DNA from: Meira nashicola
Taxonomy: Eukaryota; Basidiomycota; Exobasidiomycetes; Exobasidiales; Brachybasidiaceae
Direction of reading: 5' to 3'
Length of the DNA: 64,000 bases
Assembly: GCA_001600355.1 (NCBI GenBank)
Contig: BCJU01000005.1
Coordinates: forward strand, 466,099 to 530,098
Below the pieces are notes generated by a model that had not been told where the DNA came from, did no database searches, and saw only the letters and a list, made by a program, of their open reading frames with translations. A program made the position numbers and the translations under genes. Of the stretch, positions 18,792-27,902 are shown one piece after another (position 1 is the stretch's first letter; the number at the start of each line of letters is the position of its first letter).

Positions 18792-20282
18792 TCATTTCTT
18801 GAGGTATGGCTTAAGCTTTTGCAATCGTTCAGCAGCACGTTCCAAGTCGCCATCCTTGCAGAAAGAGAAACGTAAAAAGTTCTCATAAAGATGTGCATTT
18901 TCCTTTGATGCGAATGCGGTGGCAGGAATGCAAACTACATCAATCGTTTTTGCAATAAAGTATGCCATCTTGTAATCCTTACTCTGTTTAGCAACAAAAT
19001 CAGAAAATTGAAAGTCCTCAGGCATTTGCAGCGAGCTTGCATCAGCCATGATAAAGTATGCACCATGTGGAATAGTGTATTTGAAGCCTAGATCATCCAA
19101 AACTCGCATAAGAATTTTACGACGATCATCGTACTGCTGTCGTTGCACAGCGAAGAAGTTGTGTTTGGGTGCTTCTTCCAATCCGATTGCCGCTCCTTCC
19201 GATGCAGGTGAATTGACACAGAACAAAATACGTGTATGCGCTGCTAGAGTGGGGTTGATAAGATGCTTTGGACCTAAAAGCCATCCAACTCGCCATCCTG
19301 TACATGCGAAACTTTTGCCCGCGCTTCCTACAGTCACAGTTCTGTTGAACATTCCCTCTAAAGATGCAATCCTAATGTGTTCCTTGCCATCAAATGTCAA
19401 GCAATCGTAAACTTCATCCGCCAACACCAACAAGTCGTATTCGATACACAATTTTGCAACCTCTTGTAATTCTTCCAGAGAGAATACCTTGCCGACTGGA
19501 TTGTGCGGTGTGTTAAGCATGATTGCACGGACTTTCCCACTGGAAAGCTTTTTGCGTAAGAGGTCAAAGTCAATGCTCCATTTGTCCGCTCCAACAGATG
19601 TTTGACCTTCTTGAGCTGGTGGTGGGATAAGCGGGACGTATACTGGTACACCATCATTGTACACAACTTCCATCTCGTATTGATCAAAGAAAGGTTCCAA
19701 GAAGATTACTTCATCTCCAGGCTCGATGAATGCTGTCAATACGCTATACATACCACCATTGGCTCCTGCAGTAATCAAAATCTCAGTTTCGGGATCCAAA
19801 GGCTCTGTGTCTTTACGTATCTGTGGAGCTTGACCAGACGCTGGTGCTGGATCATATCCATCTTTGGGCTTGTGAATCAAAGGCCCATATGTATTGGCAA
19901 CAGCTTGACGTAAGCGTGGTCTTCCTTTTGGGTGACTGTAATGATGAACGTCAGTACGCTCTGAAGCTTCTTTCAAGAATGCATCCCGTACGAAAGGAGG
20001 TGGTGGGAAGTTCATAAAGCCTTGACCGAGGTTAACAGCAGTTGGAAAGACTAATGGATTAAAGACGCTCCAAACATCAGGACCTTTTTCTACTTCTCCA
20101 ACAAGACGATTTGCAACTTTTGCTAATCGAGCAGATGGACCTCCATTGTTGGAAGCGGTGCCGTTTGATGTACTCATTGATGATGATGATGGTAAGTTAT
20201 GTTTATCTGTCTTTGCTACTTTTGATGGGCGAACAGATTGAGATAGCATAGACGAGATTGAAATGGGCGACCTTCTGCTCAT
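18792..20282 (-). CDS. BNA3: Kynurenine/aromatic aminotransferase, BNA3-like
   Basis: Fold-type I PLP aminotransferase of about 496 residues. Class I/II landmarks are in order: NLGQGFMNFPPP (about 84-95), YSHPKGRPRLRQA, TAGANGGMYS (about 171-180), LNTPHNPVGK (about 256-265), LADEVYD (about 288-294) and the PLP-lysine motif SAGKSFACTGWRVGW with Lys at about 323. The family transfers the amino group of kynurenine to 2-oxoglutarate, giving kynurenate, and some members also act as cysteine-conjugate beta-lyases. Start 20282 is the first ATG; the frame is open upstream only from non-ATG codons. The Ser-rich N-terminal 50 residues with several Arg/Lys could be a mitochondrial presequence. It is an ordinary metabolic gene between two secreted-protein arrays. 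Confidence 0.92.
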   Translation of the reverse strand: MSRRSPISISSMLSQSVRPSKVAKTDKHNLPSSSSMSTSNGTASNNGGPSARLAKVANRLVGEVEKGPDVWSVFNPLVFPTAVNLGQGFMNFPPPPFVRDAFLKEASERTDVHHYSHPKGRPRLRQAVANTYGPLIHKPKDGYDPAPASGQAPQIRKDTEPLDPETEILITAGANGGMYSVLTAFIEPGDEVIFLEPFFDQYEMEVVYNDGVPVYVPLIPPPAQEGQTSVGADKWSIDFDLLRKKLSSGKVRAIMLNTPHNPVGKVFSLEELQEVAKLCIEYDLLVLADEVYDCLTFDGKEHIRIASLEGMFNRTVTVGSAGKSFACTGWRVGWLLGPKHLINPTLAAHTRILFCVNSPASEGAAIGLEEAPKHNFFAVQRQQYDDRRKILMRVLDDLGFKYTIPHGAYFIMADASSLQMPEDFQFSDFVAKQSKDYKMAYFIAKTIDVVCIPATAFASKENAHLYENFLRFSFCKDGDLERAAERLQKLKPYLKK

Positions 20283-20729
20283 GAAGTTTGGAAAGTGGCG
20301 CTTGTCGTGGTTGACGAACAAGTATACGAAACGCTAATCTTCCGGTTGGAGTCATCTTTCGGAGCACGCAATGCAATCTTCTCGAACGGCCCGGTTGAAA
20401 GACGGGCTCTGTACGCGCCAGCCTGTAAGAATTGGCGCGGCGCCCGCTTTTAAGCTAAATTTGAAAAATATATACGCTTATGTAAAAAAGTGGGAAATGA
20501 TGAATAACATGGAATAGAAAATTGGGTAAAAACTATGTGCTGGAACATATGATCTCTATCTACATGAACGATAAAATGTATGAAAAACAATTCAGCTGAC
20601 TGTGGCATAAGTTCTTGCTAAACGAGCCTATATGTTCTTCAAATTCTTCCTTGCCAGCACGGAAGGCGCATCCCTGCGTTTGCGCTACACCGGCGCCGTG
20701 TAAGATGAAAAAAGCAGATTATGTGACCT
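20283..20729. other. Intergenic region, promoter of the aminotransferase gene
   Basis: No gene supported. A 6-bp perfect inverted repeat (GCGCCA/TGGCGC, 20415-20438, 12-nt loop) lies in a GC-rich patch; the rest is AT-rich. Confidence 0.35.
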
Positions 20730-21620
20730 TCAGTCAATACGCCTTCTTTTACTACTTTCACCACCATCGCGTGAAGGAGATTGGGATCGAAATAAGCCTT
20801 GTGTGGAAGCATAATTTCTCATGAAATTATGTGAAGCAGAGCTTGTTACAGGGTTGTTATGTTCTCCTTGTTGATGTTGGGTATTTGTTGATGCAGCTTG
20901 ACTTTGACTATGCTTTGGAGGCGATTCGGGGCCAAAATGAAAAGTTACCAAATGACCATGATACTTTCCAGCATCGACGTCAACAGTTGGCCGCTTGTGC
21001 TTTGCCTGATTATCTGCTTCCATAATGCGGGATAAAGCCGCTCTTGGATGATGTTGATTACTTGACATCACATCGATCATATTACGGGTATGCTTATCAT
21101 CTTCCGACCCATGTTCATGTTTTCGAAAACCAACAGCGTAAGACTTTGCTTTCAGAGCCATATCTTCACGTGTATCTTGTTGTTGACGTTGCATATACTG
21201 ATATGGACCATCACCAGGAATGTGTCTCGTATGTTGGAAAAAAGAAATCACACCACTCTCTTTCTTGCCTGGAGCCAAGCTGATCTTGGGATAGTCAAAG
21301 TCGGAATGTGGATTTGCAATAATACCAGTATGGGCAACACCTTTAAGTACCTTGCCGCCAGAACTCAGGACCATCTCATGATATGCTTTTCCGAATCTTG
21401 GGCTGCCTGGTCCCGTGACTGGTTTCATCCTTCCTGTACCTATCTTTGGAGGTGGATTTCGTTGGCTGGCTTGACCTGAGCTTGGACCGGGTGTAGAAAG
21501 ATTGATATTTGCTTGACCGGTGACACCTTGGCCTTGGTGTCGTTGTTCGGGTCGCATGCCTTCTGCAACGATGAAAAGCAAGAAATAATACAAAAGATAG
21601 CAAATTGAAAACGATTGCAT
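20730..21620 (-). CDS. Secreted repeat-domain protein with C-terminal basic motif
   Basis: Start 21620 is the first ATG and opens a signal peptide (MQSFSICYLLYYFLLFIVAEG); about 296 residues. After a Gln/Ser/Pro-rich linker and the block RMKPVTG, the protein has a first copy of the region's repeat (LKGVAHTGIIANPH, DYPKISLAPGKKESGVISFF). A block around YMQRQQQDTREDMALKAKSY follows. A second copy is KHKRPTVDVDAGKYHGHLVTF, ending in ESPPK. The C-terminus is SSKRRRID, a good monopartite nuclear signal. It is paralogous to 22017-22886 over most of its length. GGGGCAAAT at about 21722 is a variant of the shared upstream box. Function unknown; secretion plus NLS fits an effector. Confidence 0.75.
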   Translation of the reverse strand: MQSFSICYLLYYFLLFIVAEGMRPEQRHQGQGVTGQANINLSTPGPSSGQASQRNPPPKIGTGRMKPVTGPGSPRFGKAYHEMVLSSGGKVLKGVAHTGIIANPHSDFDYPKISLAPGKKESGVISFFQHTRHIPGDGPYQYMQRQQQDTREDMALKAKSYAVGFRKHEHGSEDDKHTRNMIDVMSSNQHHPRAALSRIMEADNQAKHKRPTVDVDAGKYHGHLVTFHFGPESPPKHSQSQAASTNTQHQQGEHNNPVTSSASHNFMRNYASTQGLFRSQSPSRDGGESSKRRRID

Positions 21621-22016
21621 CTTGCTTTCAGTCAACTTGTGCGATGTTGTAGATGATGATTTGGGGACTGGAAATTAAGGGGTAGCTATACATTCTTTCA
21701 ATTCTCAAGTTTTGGCTAACCGGGGCAAATGCTATACGATATGCAAAACGGTCAAAAAATTACAACAATAATAAACATGGCTGTACAATTCTATATTATT
21801 AAGCAAGTGGCCATACCAGTGTATGTGATCACTTTTGGGATTGGAGGAAATTATGGAGTTGTACTAGAAAGAAAATGACACGTTAGCGATGCTGAAGGTC
21901 GCAAGCCTTCTACTATCAATCGAAAGCTTGATTGGATAGGCCAACCCAATGATGACAGAGAATCTTTCATCCATACTACTGTGTTTGAGTAATCATGCGA
22001 AACGATCTTCTCTTTT
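21621..22016. other. Intergenic region between paralogous secreted-protein genes
   Basis: Upstream region of the 21620 gene and 3' flank of the 22017 gene. ACCGGGGCAAAT near 21719 is the only motif noted; no gene is supported. Confidence 0.35.
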
Positions 22017-22886
22017 TCATTGTGGCTCATCCTTGATTCGCAGTCTCTTACTACTTCTACCATCATCAGGTGAAGGGGTTCGAGATCTCAAAAGGCTATT
22101 TGCAAACGCATTATCTTGTGCGGAAGGGTGATTGTTTTGGCCTCCTTGCTTTGGGGGTGAATCAGGTCCATAAAGAAATGTTACCAGGTGACCATAATAC
22201 TTTCCACCATCAACATTAACCCTCGGCCTTTTATGTTTCGCTGAAGGATCGGCGGGCATCAGATAAGCTAAAGATGCTTTTGGATGTTTTGGATTCGTGG
22301 CCCAATCTTTTACAGCTTGAAAAGAATTTTCATCTCGCATTGAACGATCCTGTTTTCGGAAGCCGAGCGGATATAATTGTGCAGACTTTGCTTGATCAAC
22401 AGCTGTATCTGACTGTTGATGACGCATGTACTCATGTGGTCTTTGTCCTTGATACTCTCTTGGATGGTAAAAATGACTAATGATTGCACCTTCCTTTTTG
22501 CCTGATTTCAAGGTCAACTTTGGATAGTCATGTGTTGTTGTAGGATCTGCAAGAACACCGGTACGTGAAATTCCTTTTAATTTTTTGCCCTCAGGGGATC
22601 CTCTGATTTGTCGATATGCTGAACGATATCTTTCATCTTCTATTCCAGTCACGGGCTTCATTCTATGAGTCGCCGAGTAAACAGAATTAAAATGAACAGG
22701 TTGAGAAGTGCTTGCACCTGTTGTAGGAGGATTTGGTGTTTGATTTCCAGTATTGCCTTGAGTGCTACCTTGGGCCCTGCTTTGAGGATTGCTATGATGT
22801 TGTGACGGTTGATTTGGCCTCATACTTCCTACGAACGAGAAGAAGAACAAGAAGATGAAATTCAGGCGAATAACGAGTTCGAACAT
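22017..22886 (-). CDS. Secreted repeat-domain protein, paralogue of preceding gene
   Basis: About 289 residues from the ATG at 22886 (an ATG five codons upstream at 22901 is also possible). The signal peptide is MFELVIRLNFIFLFFFSFVGS, followed by MRPNQ as in its neighbour (MRPEQ). Shared blocks in order: RMKPVTG; LKGISRTGVLADPT with DYPKLTLKSGKKEGAIISHF; YMRHQQSDTAVDQA; LGFRKQDRS; KHKRPRVNVDGGKYYGHLVTF; SPPKQ; and the basic end SSKRLRIKDE. The two copies of the repeat correspond to those in the 20730-21620 gene. No cysteine-rich or enzyme domain is seen. Tandem duplication within the secreted array is clear. Confidence 0.75.
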   Translation of the reverse strand: MFELVIRLNFIFLFFFSFVGSMRPNQPSQHHSNPQSRAQGSTQGNTGNQTPNPPTTGASTSQPVHFNSVYSATHRMKPVTGIEDERYRSAYRQIRGSPEGKKLKGISRTGVLADPTTTHDYPKLTLKSGKKEGAIISHFYHPREYQGQRPHEYMRHQQSDTAVDQAKSAQLYPLGFRKQDRSMRDENSFQAVKDWATNPKHPKASLAYLMPADPSAKHKRPRVNVDGGKYYGHLVTFLYGPDSPPKQGGQNNHPSAQDNAFANSLLRSRTPSPDDGRSSKRLRIKDEPQ

Positions 22887-23139
22887 TTTGATGCACATCA
22901 TTGATCATCACTTGGTATGATCAAAGATTGAGGTGTAAATGTTATAATCGATCTTCTGCAAACACGTATCAATGTTTTGCTTCGGGATTAGCACGCCAAT
23001 TTACATAGCTTTGCGCAGTAAGAACGCAACAAAATCGAATTTTGATATTTCACAAATATACAATGGAAAATGTTTATCTTGCGTATGAAATTGTACAAAA
23101 TGGGGACACAACAAGATTGAAACAAGAAAAATGATACTT

Positions 23140-23865
23140 TTAATGTGTATTGGGTCTTTCGTCAACATCTTTGCTACCTGTACTAGAAATTGATCTGGTA
23201 ACAGTACTTGCTCTTGTTGGACTTTCAGTTTTAGGAGCAGAATGTTTAGGAGTTCTACTTAAGCTAAGGCTTGTATCAAGATCACCATGTTTACCGTGAC
23301 TACTACCTGTATCTGAACCTAATTGAATTAAAGCGGTTGTTGAACTTATAGTTTTTGAATTTCGCATTTGAGCTAAAGGTCTACGTTGATCTCTTTCTTT
23401 ATCCAAGAGTTTACTTTTAAGTTTTTCTTTATCTAAATTATTTGTATCGATTGAATGAATTGGAAATTTACGTGCTTTTGAAAGTCTTCCTGATACTCTT
23501 TCTTTTTTCTCATTTAATTCGGGTGTTTCTTTAATAAGTTGTAAAAGCTTGTTATTACCTTTTCTAGGTGAATCTAATTTATCAAATCGTATTTGCTTTC
23601 CAACATCTTCTTTATCAGAAACAAGTTCCCCTTTGCGTTTCTTATTTTTTGGTTTTGCTTTAGTACCACTTTTGTTTAATTCATTTGTACCAAGTTGTAA
23701 TTTTGTCATCTGTACATCAGATGAACCACTTGAGCCGCTTTTGATAATTGCACGTTCACGAGAAGAAGCAGAGTTTGTTCCTTTTGTAGCTTTGATGATA
23801 TCAATCAATATGTACATCAACAAAGTGAAGCAAATGCTTCTTAACATACAAGACTTGAACAACAT
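23140..23865 (-). CDS. Secreted Lys/Ser-rich protein
   Basis: Start 23865 is the first ATG and is followed by a hydrophobic signal segment (ICFTLLMYILIDII). The mature part, about 210 residues, is rich in Lys, Ser and Asp, with a PKNKKRKGE stretch that could be a nuclear signal. It shares two short strings with nearby genes: TKLQLG (also in 27903-29147) and DTSLSLSR, which parallels DTSLRLRKR in 25295-27587. SLSLS is only a partial match to LxLxL. No structured domain is recognised. It sits between the two repeat-domain arrays in the same orientation and is probably another orphan secreted protein of the island. Confidence 0.65.
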   Translation of the reverse strand: MLFKSCMLRSICFTLLMYILIDIIKATKGTNSASSRERAIIKSGSSGSSDVQMTKLQLGTNELNKSGTKAKPKNKKRKGELVSDKEDVGKQIRFDKLDSPRKGNNKLLQLIKETPELNEKKERVSGRLSKARKFPIHSIDTNNLDKEKLKSKLLDKERDQRRPLAQMRNSKTISSTTALIQLGSDTGSSHGKHGDLDTSLSLSRTPKHSAPKTESPTRASTVTRSISSTGSKDVDERPNTH

Positions 23866-24187
23866 CTTTGTGGAGGAAAGGATTGAAGAGGTTTTCAAAG
23901 AAGATATGATGTATACTTCAACAAGAGGAGATATTTAAAAGGCTGTGTTTATTGCAGAGCTCACACATACTTTCAAACATTAGCAGTAAGCTACACCGTG
24001 TACACATGGATGTGCTGCTTTGAGTATCAGACGACTTGCATAACACAAAATGGCAGATGATTTGCTAATATCTGCATGTTTAACAAATTTATGTATCGCC
24101 TTTGTGTTTGAAGTTATTATATAGTGAAATGAAATGATATTAAACTGTGAATAGAAAGACGATAAAAGTTTATTATCAAGGTTAAGA

Positions 24188-24586
24188 CTAAGGATGTCTT
24201 CTTGGCATTTTATTGCGTTCTGAACTTGAACTTGAACTAGAAGAGCGTGTAGGTGACAATGGCCTTTTTCCAAGTCTGTCTATTAGACTCACTGTTTGTA
24301 TTTGATCCGCTTGCATCCGGCTTAAATTCTTTTTGCCCCTATATATAGGTTTTCGATTATCCAAAAAAGCACTTATTACACTAGAATGTTGATTACCAGG
24401 ATGAACGTGCAAGACTGGATATTTATTATCTGATGTTGGATCTAGTTTAGTCTTTGTTAAGCTGGTATGTACGAGTTTATGACCATCTTTCAGCAAACCA
24501 GTTACACTATGAACAGCTGAATGTTCTTTGTCACTTATCAAACCTGTTTTTACGAATCCCGTTACTTGAACATTTGATTTTGCATT
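24188..24586 (-). pseudogene. 3' continuation of secreted repeat protein beyond in-frame TAA
   Basis: Directly after the TAA at 24587-24589 the same frame stays open for 132 codons. The encoded sequence (TGFVKTGLISDKEHS, then LLKDGHKLVHT, PVLHVHPGNQHSSVISAF, SLIDRLG and a Ser-rich basic tail) aligns block for block with the C-terminal part of the neighbouring gene 25295-27587 (SGFVKVGKGLIND, LIKDGFHVKG, PSLLVKPGNQHARVLS, NLIDTID, Ser-rich tail). It is therefore the second half of the 24587-25072 gene cut off by one stop codon. There is no ATG-led signal peptide, so it is unlikely to be an independent gene. Confidence 0.6.
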
Positions 24587-25072
24587 TTATGTTGTAGAGT
24601 GAACCTTTTTTTTCGTTGATTTTTCGTTTGGATGTTGTAATACCCATGAAATTACATGACCAGATCTTCTACCATCGACTATTTCTACTTTAGGCAATAC
24701 TTCTTTCACATTTCTATCAGCTAAAACTCCAATCTTTGAAACACCTTTCCAGCTGGCTCCTTCACGTTTGAGTTTTTTAAGATTTCTTGCGCTTTCTAAA
24801 AGTAAATGTTTAGATGATTTTATGGGTTGAATTTGATCATTATTGTTCTGTTGATTACTAGGGCCTTCGCCATCAATTGTCCTCTTCCATATGTATTTGG
24901 AAGACATAAATTGGTCTTCTTGTACTATAGCCAAAAAGCTAGAAATGGAAGCAATTGTTAAACTGCATATAGCAACGATGCTAAATACCAATCCGATCAG
25001 TAATATTTCTTTTCTCATTATTGAATGATGCTCAATCTTTAGTGATGGTGTAAAAGAAATATTGTATTTCAT
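24587..25072 (-). CDS. Secreted repeat-domain protein, truncated by in-frame TAA
   Basis: A 161-codon frame starting at the ATG 25072; a strongly hydrophobic stretch (EILLIGLVFSIVAICSLTI) from about residue 21 would serve as signal peptide or anchor. IWKRTID is a Kex2-like site. One copy of the array's repeat is complete (SWKGVSKIGVLADRN, PKVEIVDGRRSGHVISWV, LQHPNE), nearly identical in landmarks to the third copy in 25295-27587. The frame ends at a TAA, but homologous sequence continues in frame behind it. TCGGGGCCATCG lies at about 25129-25140, 57 nt upstream of the start. Confidence 0.65.
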   Translation of the reverse strand: MKYNISFTPSLKIEHHSIMRKEILLIGLVFSIVAICSLTIASISSFLAIVQEDQFMSSKYIWKRTIDGEGPSNQQNNNDQIQPIKSSKHLLLESARNLKKLKREGASWKGVSKIGVLADRNVKEVLPKVEIVDGRRSGHVISWVLQHPNEKSTKKKVHSTT

Positions 25073-25294
25073 TTTTGTTGAATATTAAATACATAAATGG
25101 GCAAATGAATACACAGGATAATACATAATCGGGGCCATCGATAAACATTTCTGTGTTGTTTCAATTCAAGCATCGCTTTGTTAGTGAAAAACAAATATAT
25201 TGATGAAGCAAGAAAAGAGAAAAAGATAATCTATAAACAGAAAAAACAGGATGGAACGGAAACGAAATAAGTTGTATAGATATTTACATAAGAT

Positions 25295-27587
25295 TCAATC
25301 TGTTCGAGGCTTCTTTCTACGATGCATTACAAACCTTGTATCATCGCTAGAACTTGAACTTGAGCTTAAAGAAACACGTTGTGAACTTGATGGTTTATCA
25401 ATTGTATCGATCAAATTTCTTGCTTGGTGAGTATTTGGTCCATGTGTTTGTTGACAATCTTTGCAGATTGATTTTGATGGTTTTTGAGGTCTTGTATACG
25501 TGCTCAAAACTCTTGCATGTTGATTACCAGGCTTGACGAGAAGGGAAGGATATTTGTTTGATGAGTTTGGATCTGAAATTGCTCGTATTAAATTTGCACC
25601 TTTAACATGGAAACCATCCTTAATTAGAGTATGAACTACTTTATGTAATTGATGATCATATGGATCATTAATTAAACCTTTTCCTACTTTAACGAAACCT
25701 GAAGTATGAATATCAGGTCCATGATGAGGAAAAGACGGTCTGTGACTTCCACTTGAGCTTTGCGTAGAAGATTCATGTGGATGTTGCAATATCCAAGACA
25801 CCACATGTCCAGACTTTTTGCCATTTCTGATGCTAACGATTGGACTTGGCTCTTTAACACTTTTGTCTGCATGAATTGCAATATTAGAAATTGCCTTTAT
25901 CTCATGTCCTTTTTGCATAAGCTTTTCAAGATCTTTTGTACTTTTAGCGATATTCTCCATTGTTTTTCGTTCGTCTAAGTTGCTATTGAGAGATTTACCT
26001 TTTCCTTTATTGTTTTTTGGATCTCCTCTTTTCCAAATACTAACAGTTTCTATAGTAGTTGAAACTGATCTTTTTTCAAGCTTCATCTCTTTTTCAGCGT
26101 CATAAGTCAGGTCTCCTTCCCGTTTACGTTTATCTCCTGCGTGTGGAGTGGTGAGTTTGACTTCATTTTTAACAATTGGTGATAGAACAAGTGATCCTTC
26201 ACGGTGAAAGAATGCACTTGAAATTCTGATCTTTTTTTGTCCTGGTGTAATATGAAGAGCAGGAAGTGTATGTTCAGAATTACGATCATGAAGGACATTA
26301 GAAGTTGTTACTTTGAATAATTTTTGATCGTGTTTTAATAAATCTTCCACATCTTGCAAAGTATGAACATCGGCATGCTTATCGCGTGTTTCAATGTATC
26401 CTATTTTATACGGTTTAGTTGTATATAATTTGATATCTTTCTTAGGCTTACGATAATATACCTCTTTACCTTTTTGTAACTGAAATCGAACTTTATTTTC
26501 TGTTATATCAGGTGATCCTGTAAGCCAAGAAACAATATGGCATGACATATGACCATGATTAATTTTAATTTGTGGAAGTTGTTCATTTGCACTTTTATCG
26601 GAAGGAAGACCAATATCCAATGTACCTCTTACCCTATGACCATCTTTTTTGAGTTTATGAATAGTAGCATATGAATCTGAAAGTCTTGATCTAGATCTAC
26701 CCTTTGAGTCAAGTTGATGTATTTTCTCATTTTCATCATTAATATTTGCTCTCTTTTGAAATGAATAATCTAGAAGGCTGTTAGTCAATGTACCACTCCG
26801 ATTATTAAACCAACCTCTCACCTTTTACTGCCCTCTTTCTTAATCTTAAACTTGTATCAACATGATCACTACCTTCACGTCTTCTTTTATCTCCAGCATG
26901 TTGGGTAATATGTGGCTGTGATTGTGATTGACCCGAAACACGTTCAAGTAAATTAGCCGTTGTTGAAAAGTGTGTATGGGCTGAAGAAGTTGTGGCTGTA
27001 AAATGCGGTTGTTGTCTTGGTGGTGATTGAGCACCTAAAAAAGAAGCATGAACTAAACCTGTTTTACGACCTGAATGAACTGTAATTCTTGGTAAATCAT
27101 GTTTTGCTTTATGATTTGGTGGAACTTGAATGACAGCATGACCTTTAAGTTTATGACCTGATTCGTACGCTTTCGCTTGAACGTTTTGAACATGTGCTCT
27201 TGCATCTTTATCTTGTAATCCTTCAGGAACGGAAACCATGTCAAAATTCTTACTATGTGGTTGAGTTTGTGGTTGATTAGCAATTGGAACCCTTGCTTGT
27301 TGGTTATAAAGAATTTCTCTCAATTGACCATGTAAATGTAATTGTGATTGTTGTGATTGTTGTTGCTGCATATGATGGAGATGGGCAGCAAACGCGCGTT
27401 GAGCTGCAGGATCAAATTGTCTACCTGCTTGAGTGCCTTGACTAGGATGTTGAGATTGGGTTTTATCGTCAATACCTCTGCGCATGATATAAATTGAATC
27501 TTCATTTCCATAATTATAAGCAGCACAAAACATTAAAAAGGTAAATAAGAAAAACAAAGCGGTTTTGATCGAATTTGAAAACATCAT
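25295..27587 (-). CDS. Secreted multi-repeat protein, two exons
   Basis: Exons 27587-26822 and 26769-25295 flank a 52-nt intron (donor GTGAGA, branch-like TTGACTAAC, acceptor CTTCTAG). The splice keeps frame and gives about 746 residues. The signal peptide is MMFSNSIKTALFFLFTFLMFCAA, with a MRRG site after it. Five copies of the array's repeat are visible, each of the pattern: GH(x)(V/L)KG, then Pro-x-(I/V)-x-(I/V) and G-x-x-x-(G/C)-H-(V/I)-x-S. The first exon holds a Gln/His-rich linker and NLLERV, then HAGDKRRREG; the second exon repeats the string as HAGDKRKREG. The C-terminus has NLIDTID, a Ser run and HRRKKPRTD, a nuclear-signal-like end. Other members nearby hold one or two copies, so copy number varies. 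Function unknown. Confidence 0.72.
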
Positions 27588-27902
27588 TTTGAGTGAACGA
27601 TATGAGGGTCAATTCTATAAACAAGTTTTTTATCTCTTGAACGACTTTAAATGGTTTATAAAATTTCAAATTTCGGATGGGGCTTTACATTTTTGTTTTT
27701 GCGTTTCCATTAATGTGTTCTTATATTGTACAGCCATGTGTAATGTTTGTGTACACATGTACGCTTTCAAAATTGTAAATGAAAATAATCGACTGAAATG
27801 AGAGACAGATATAAAATTGAAACATGAAATTCGTGGAAAGATAGTCATAAAATGAAATGTGAAAAAGGTGGAAAAGATAGAAATGTTAGGTAAGCCGATA
27901 TA
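27588..27902. other. Intergenic region, promoter of the multi-repeat gene
   Basis: TGGGGCTTT at about 27679 lies some 90 nt before the ATG at 27587. No gene supported. Confidence 0.35.

Noticed and set aside
20415..20438. Hairpin GCGCCA/TGGCGC as terminator or regulatory RNA
   Set aside because: A 6-bp stem with a 12-nt loop in a GC-rich patch is too weak to support a function.
23140..23865. LxLxL motif in DTSLSLSR
   Set aside because: Only two leucines with correct spacing; the third position is Arg, so it does not meet the EAR consensus.
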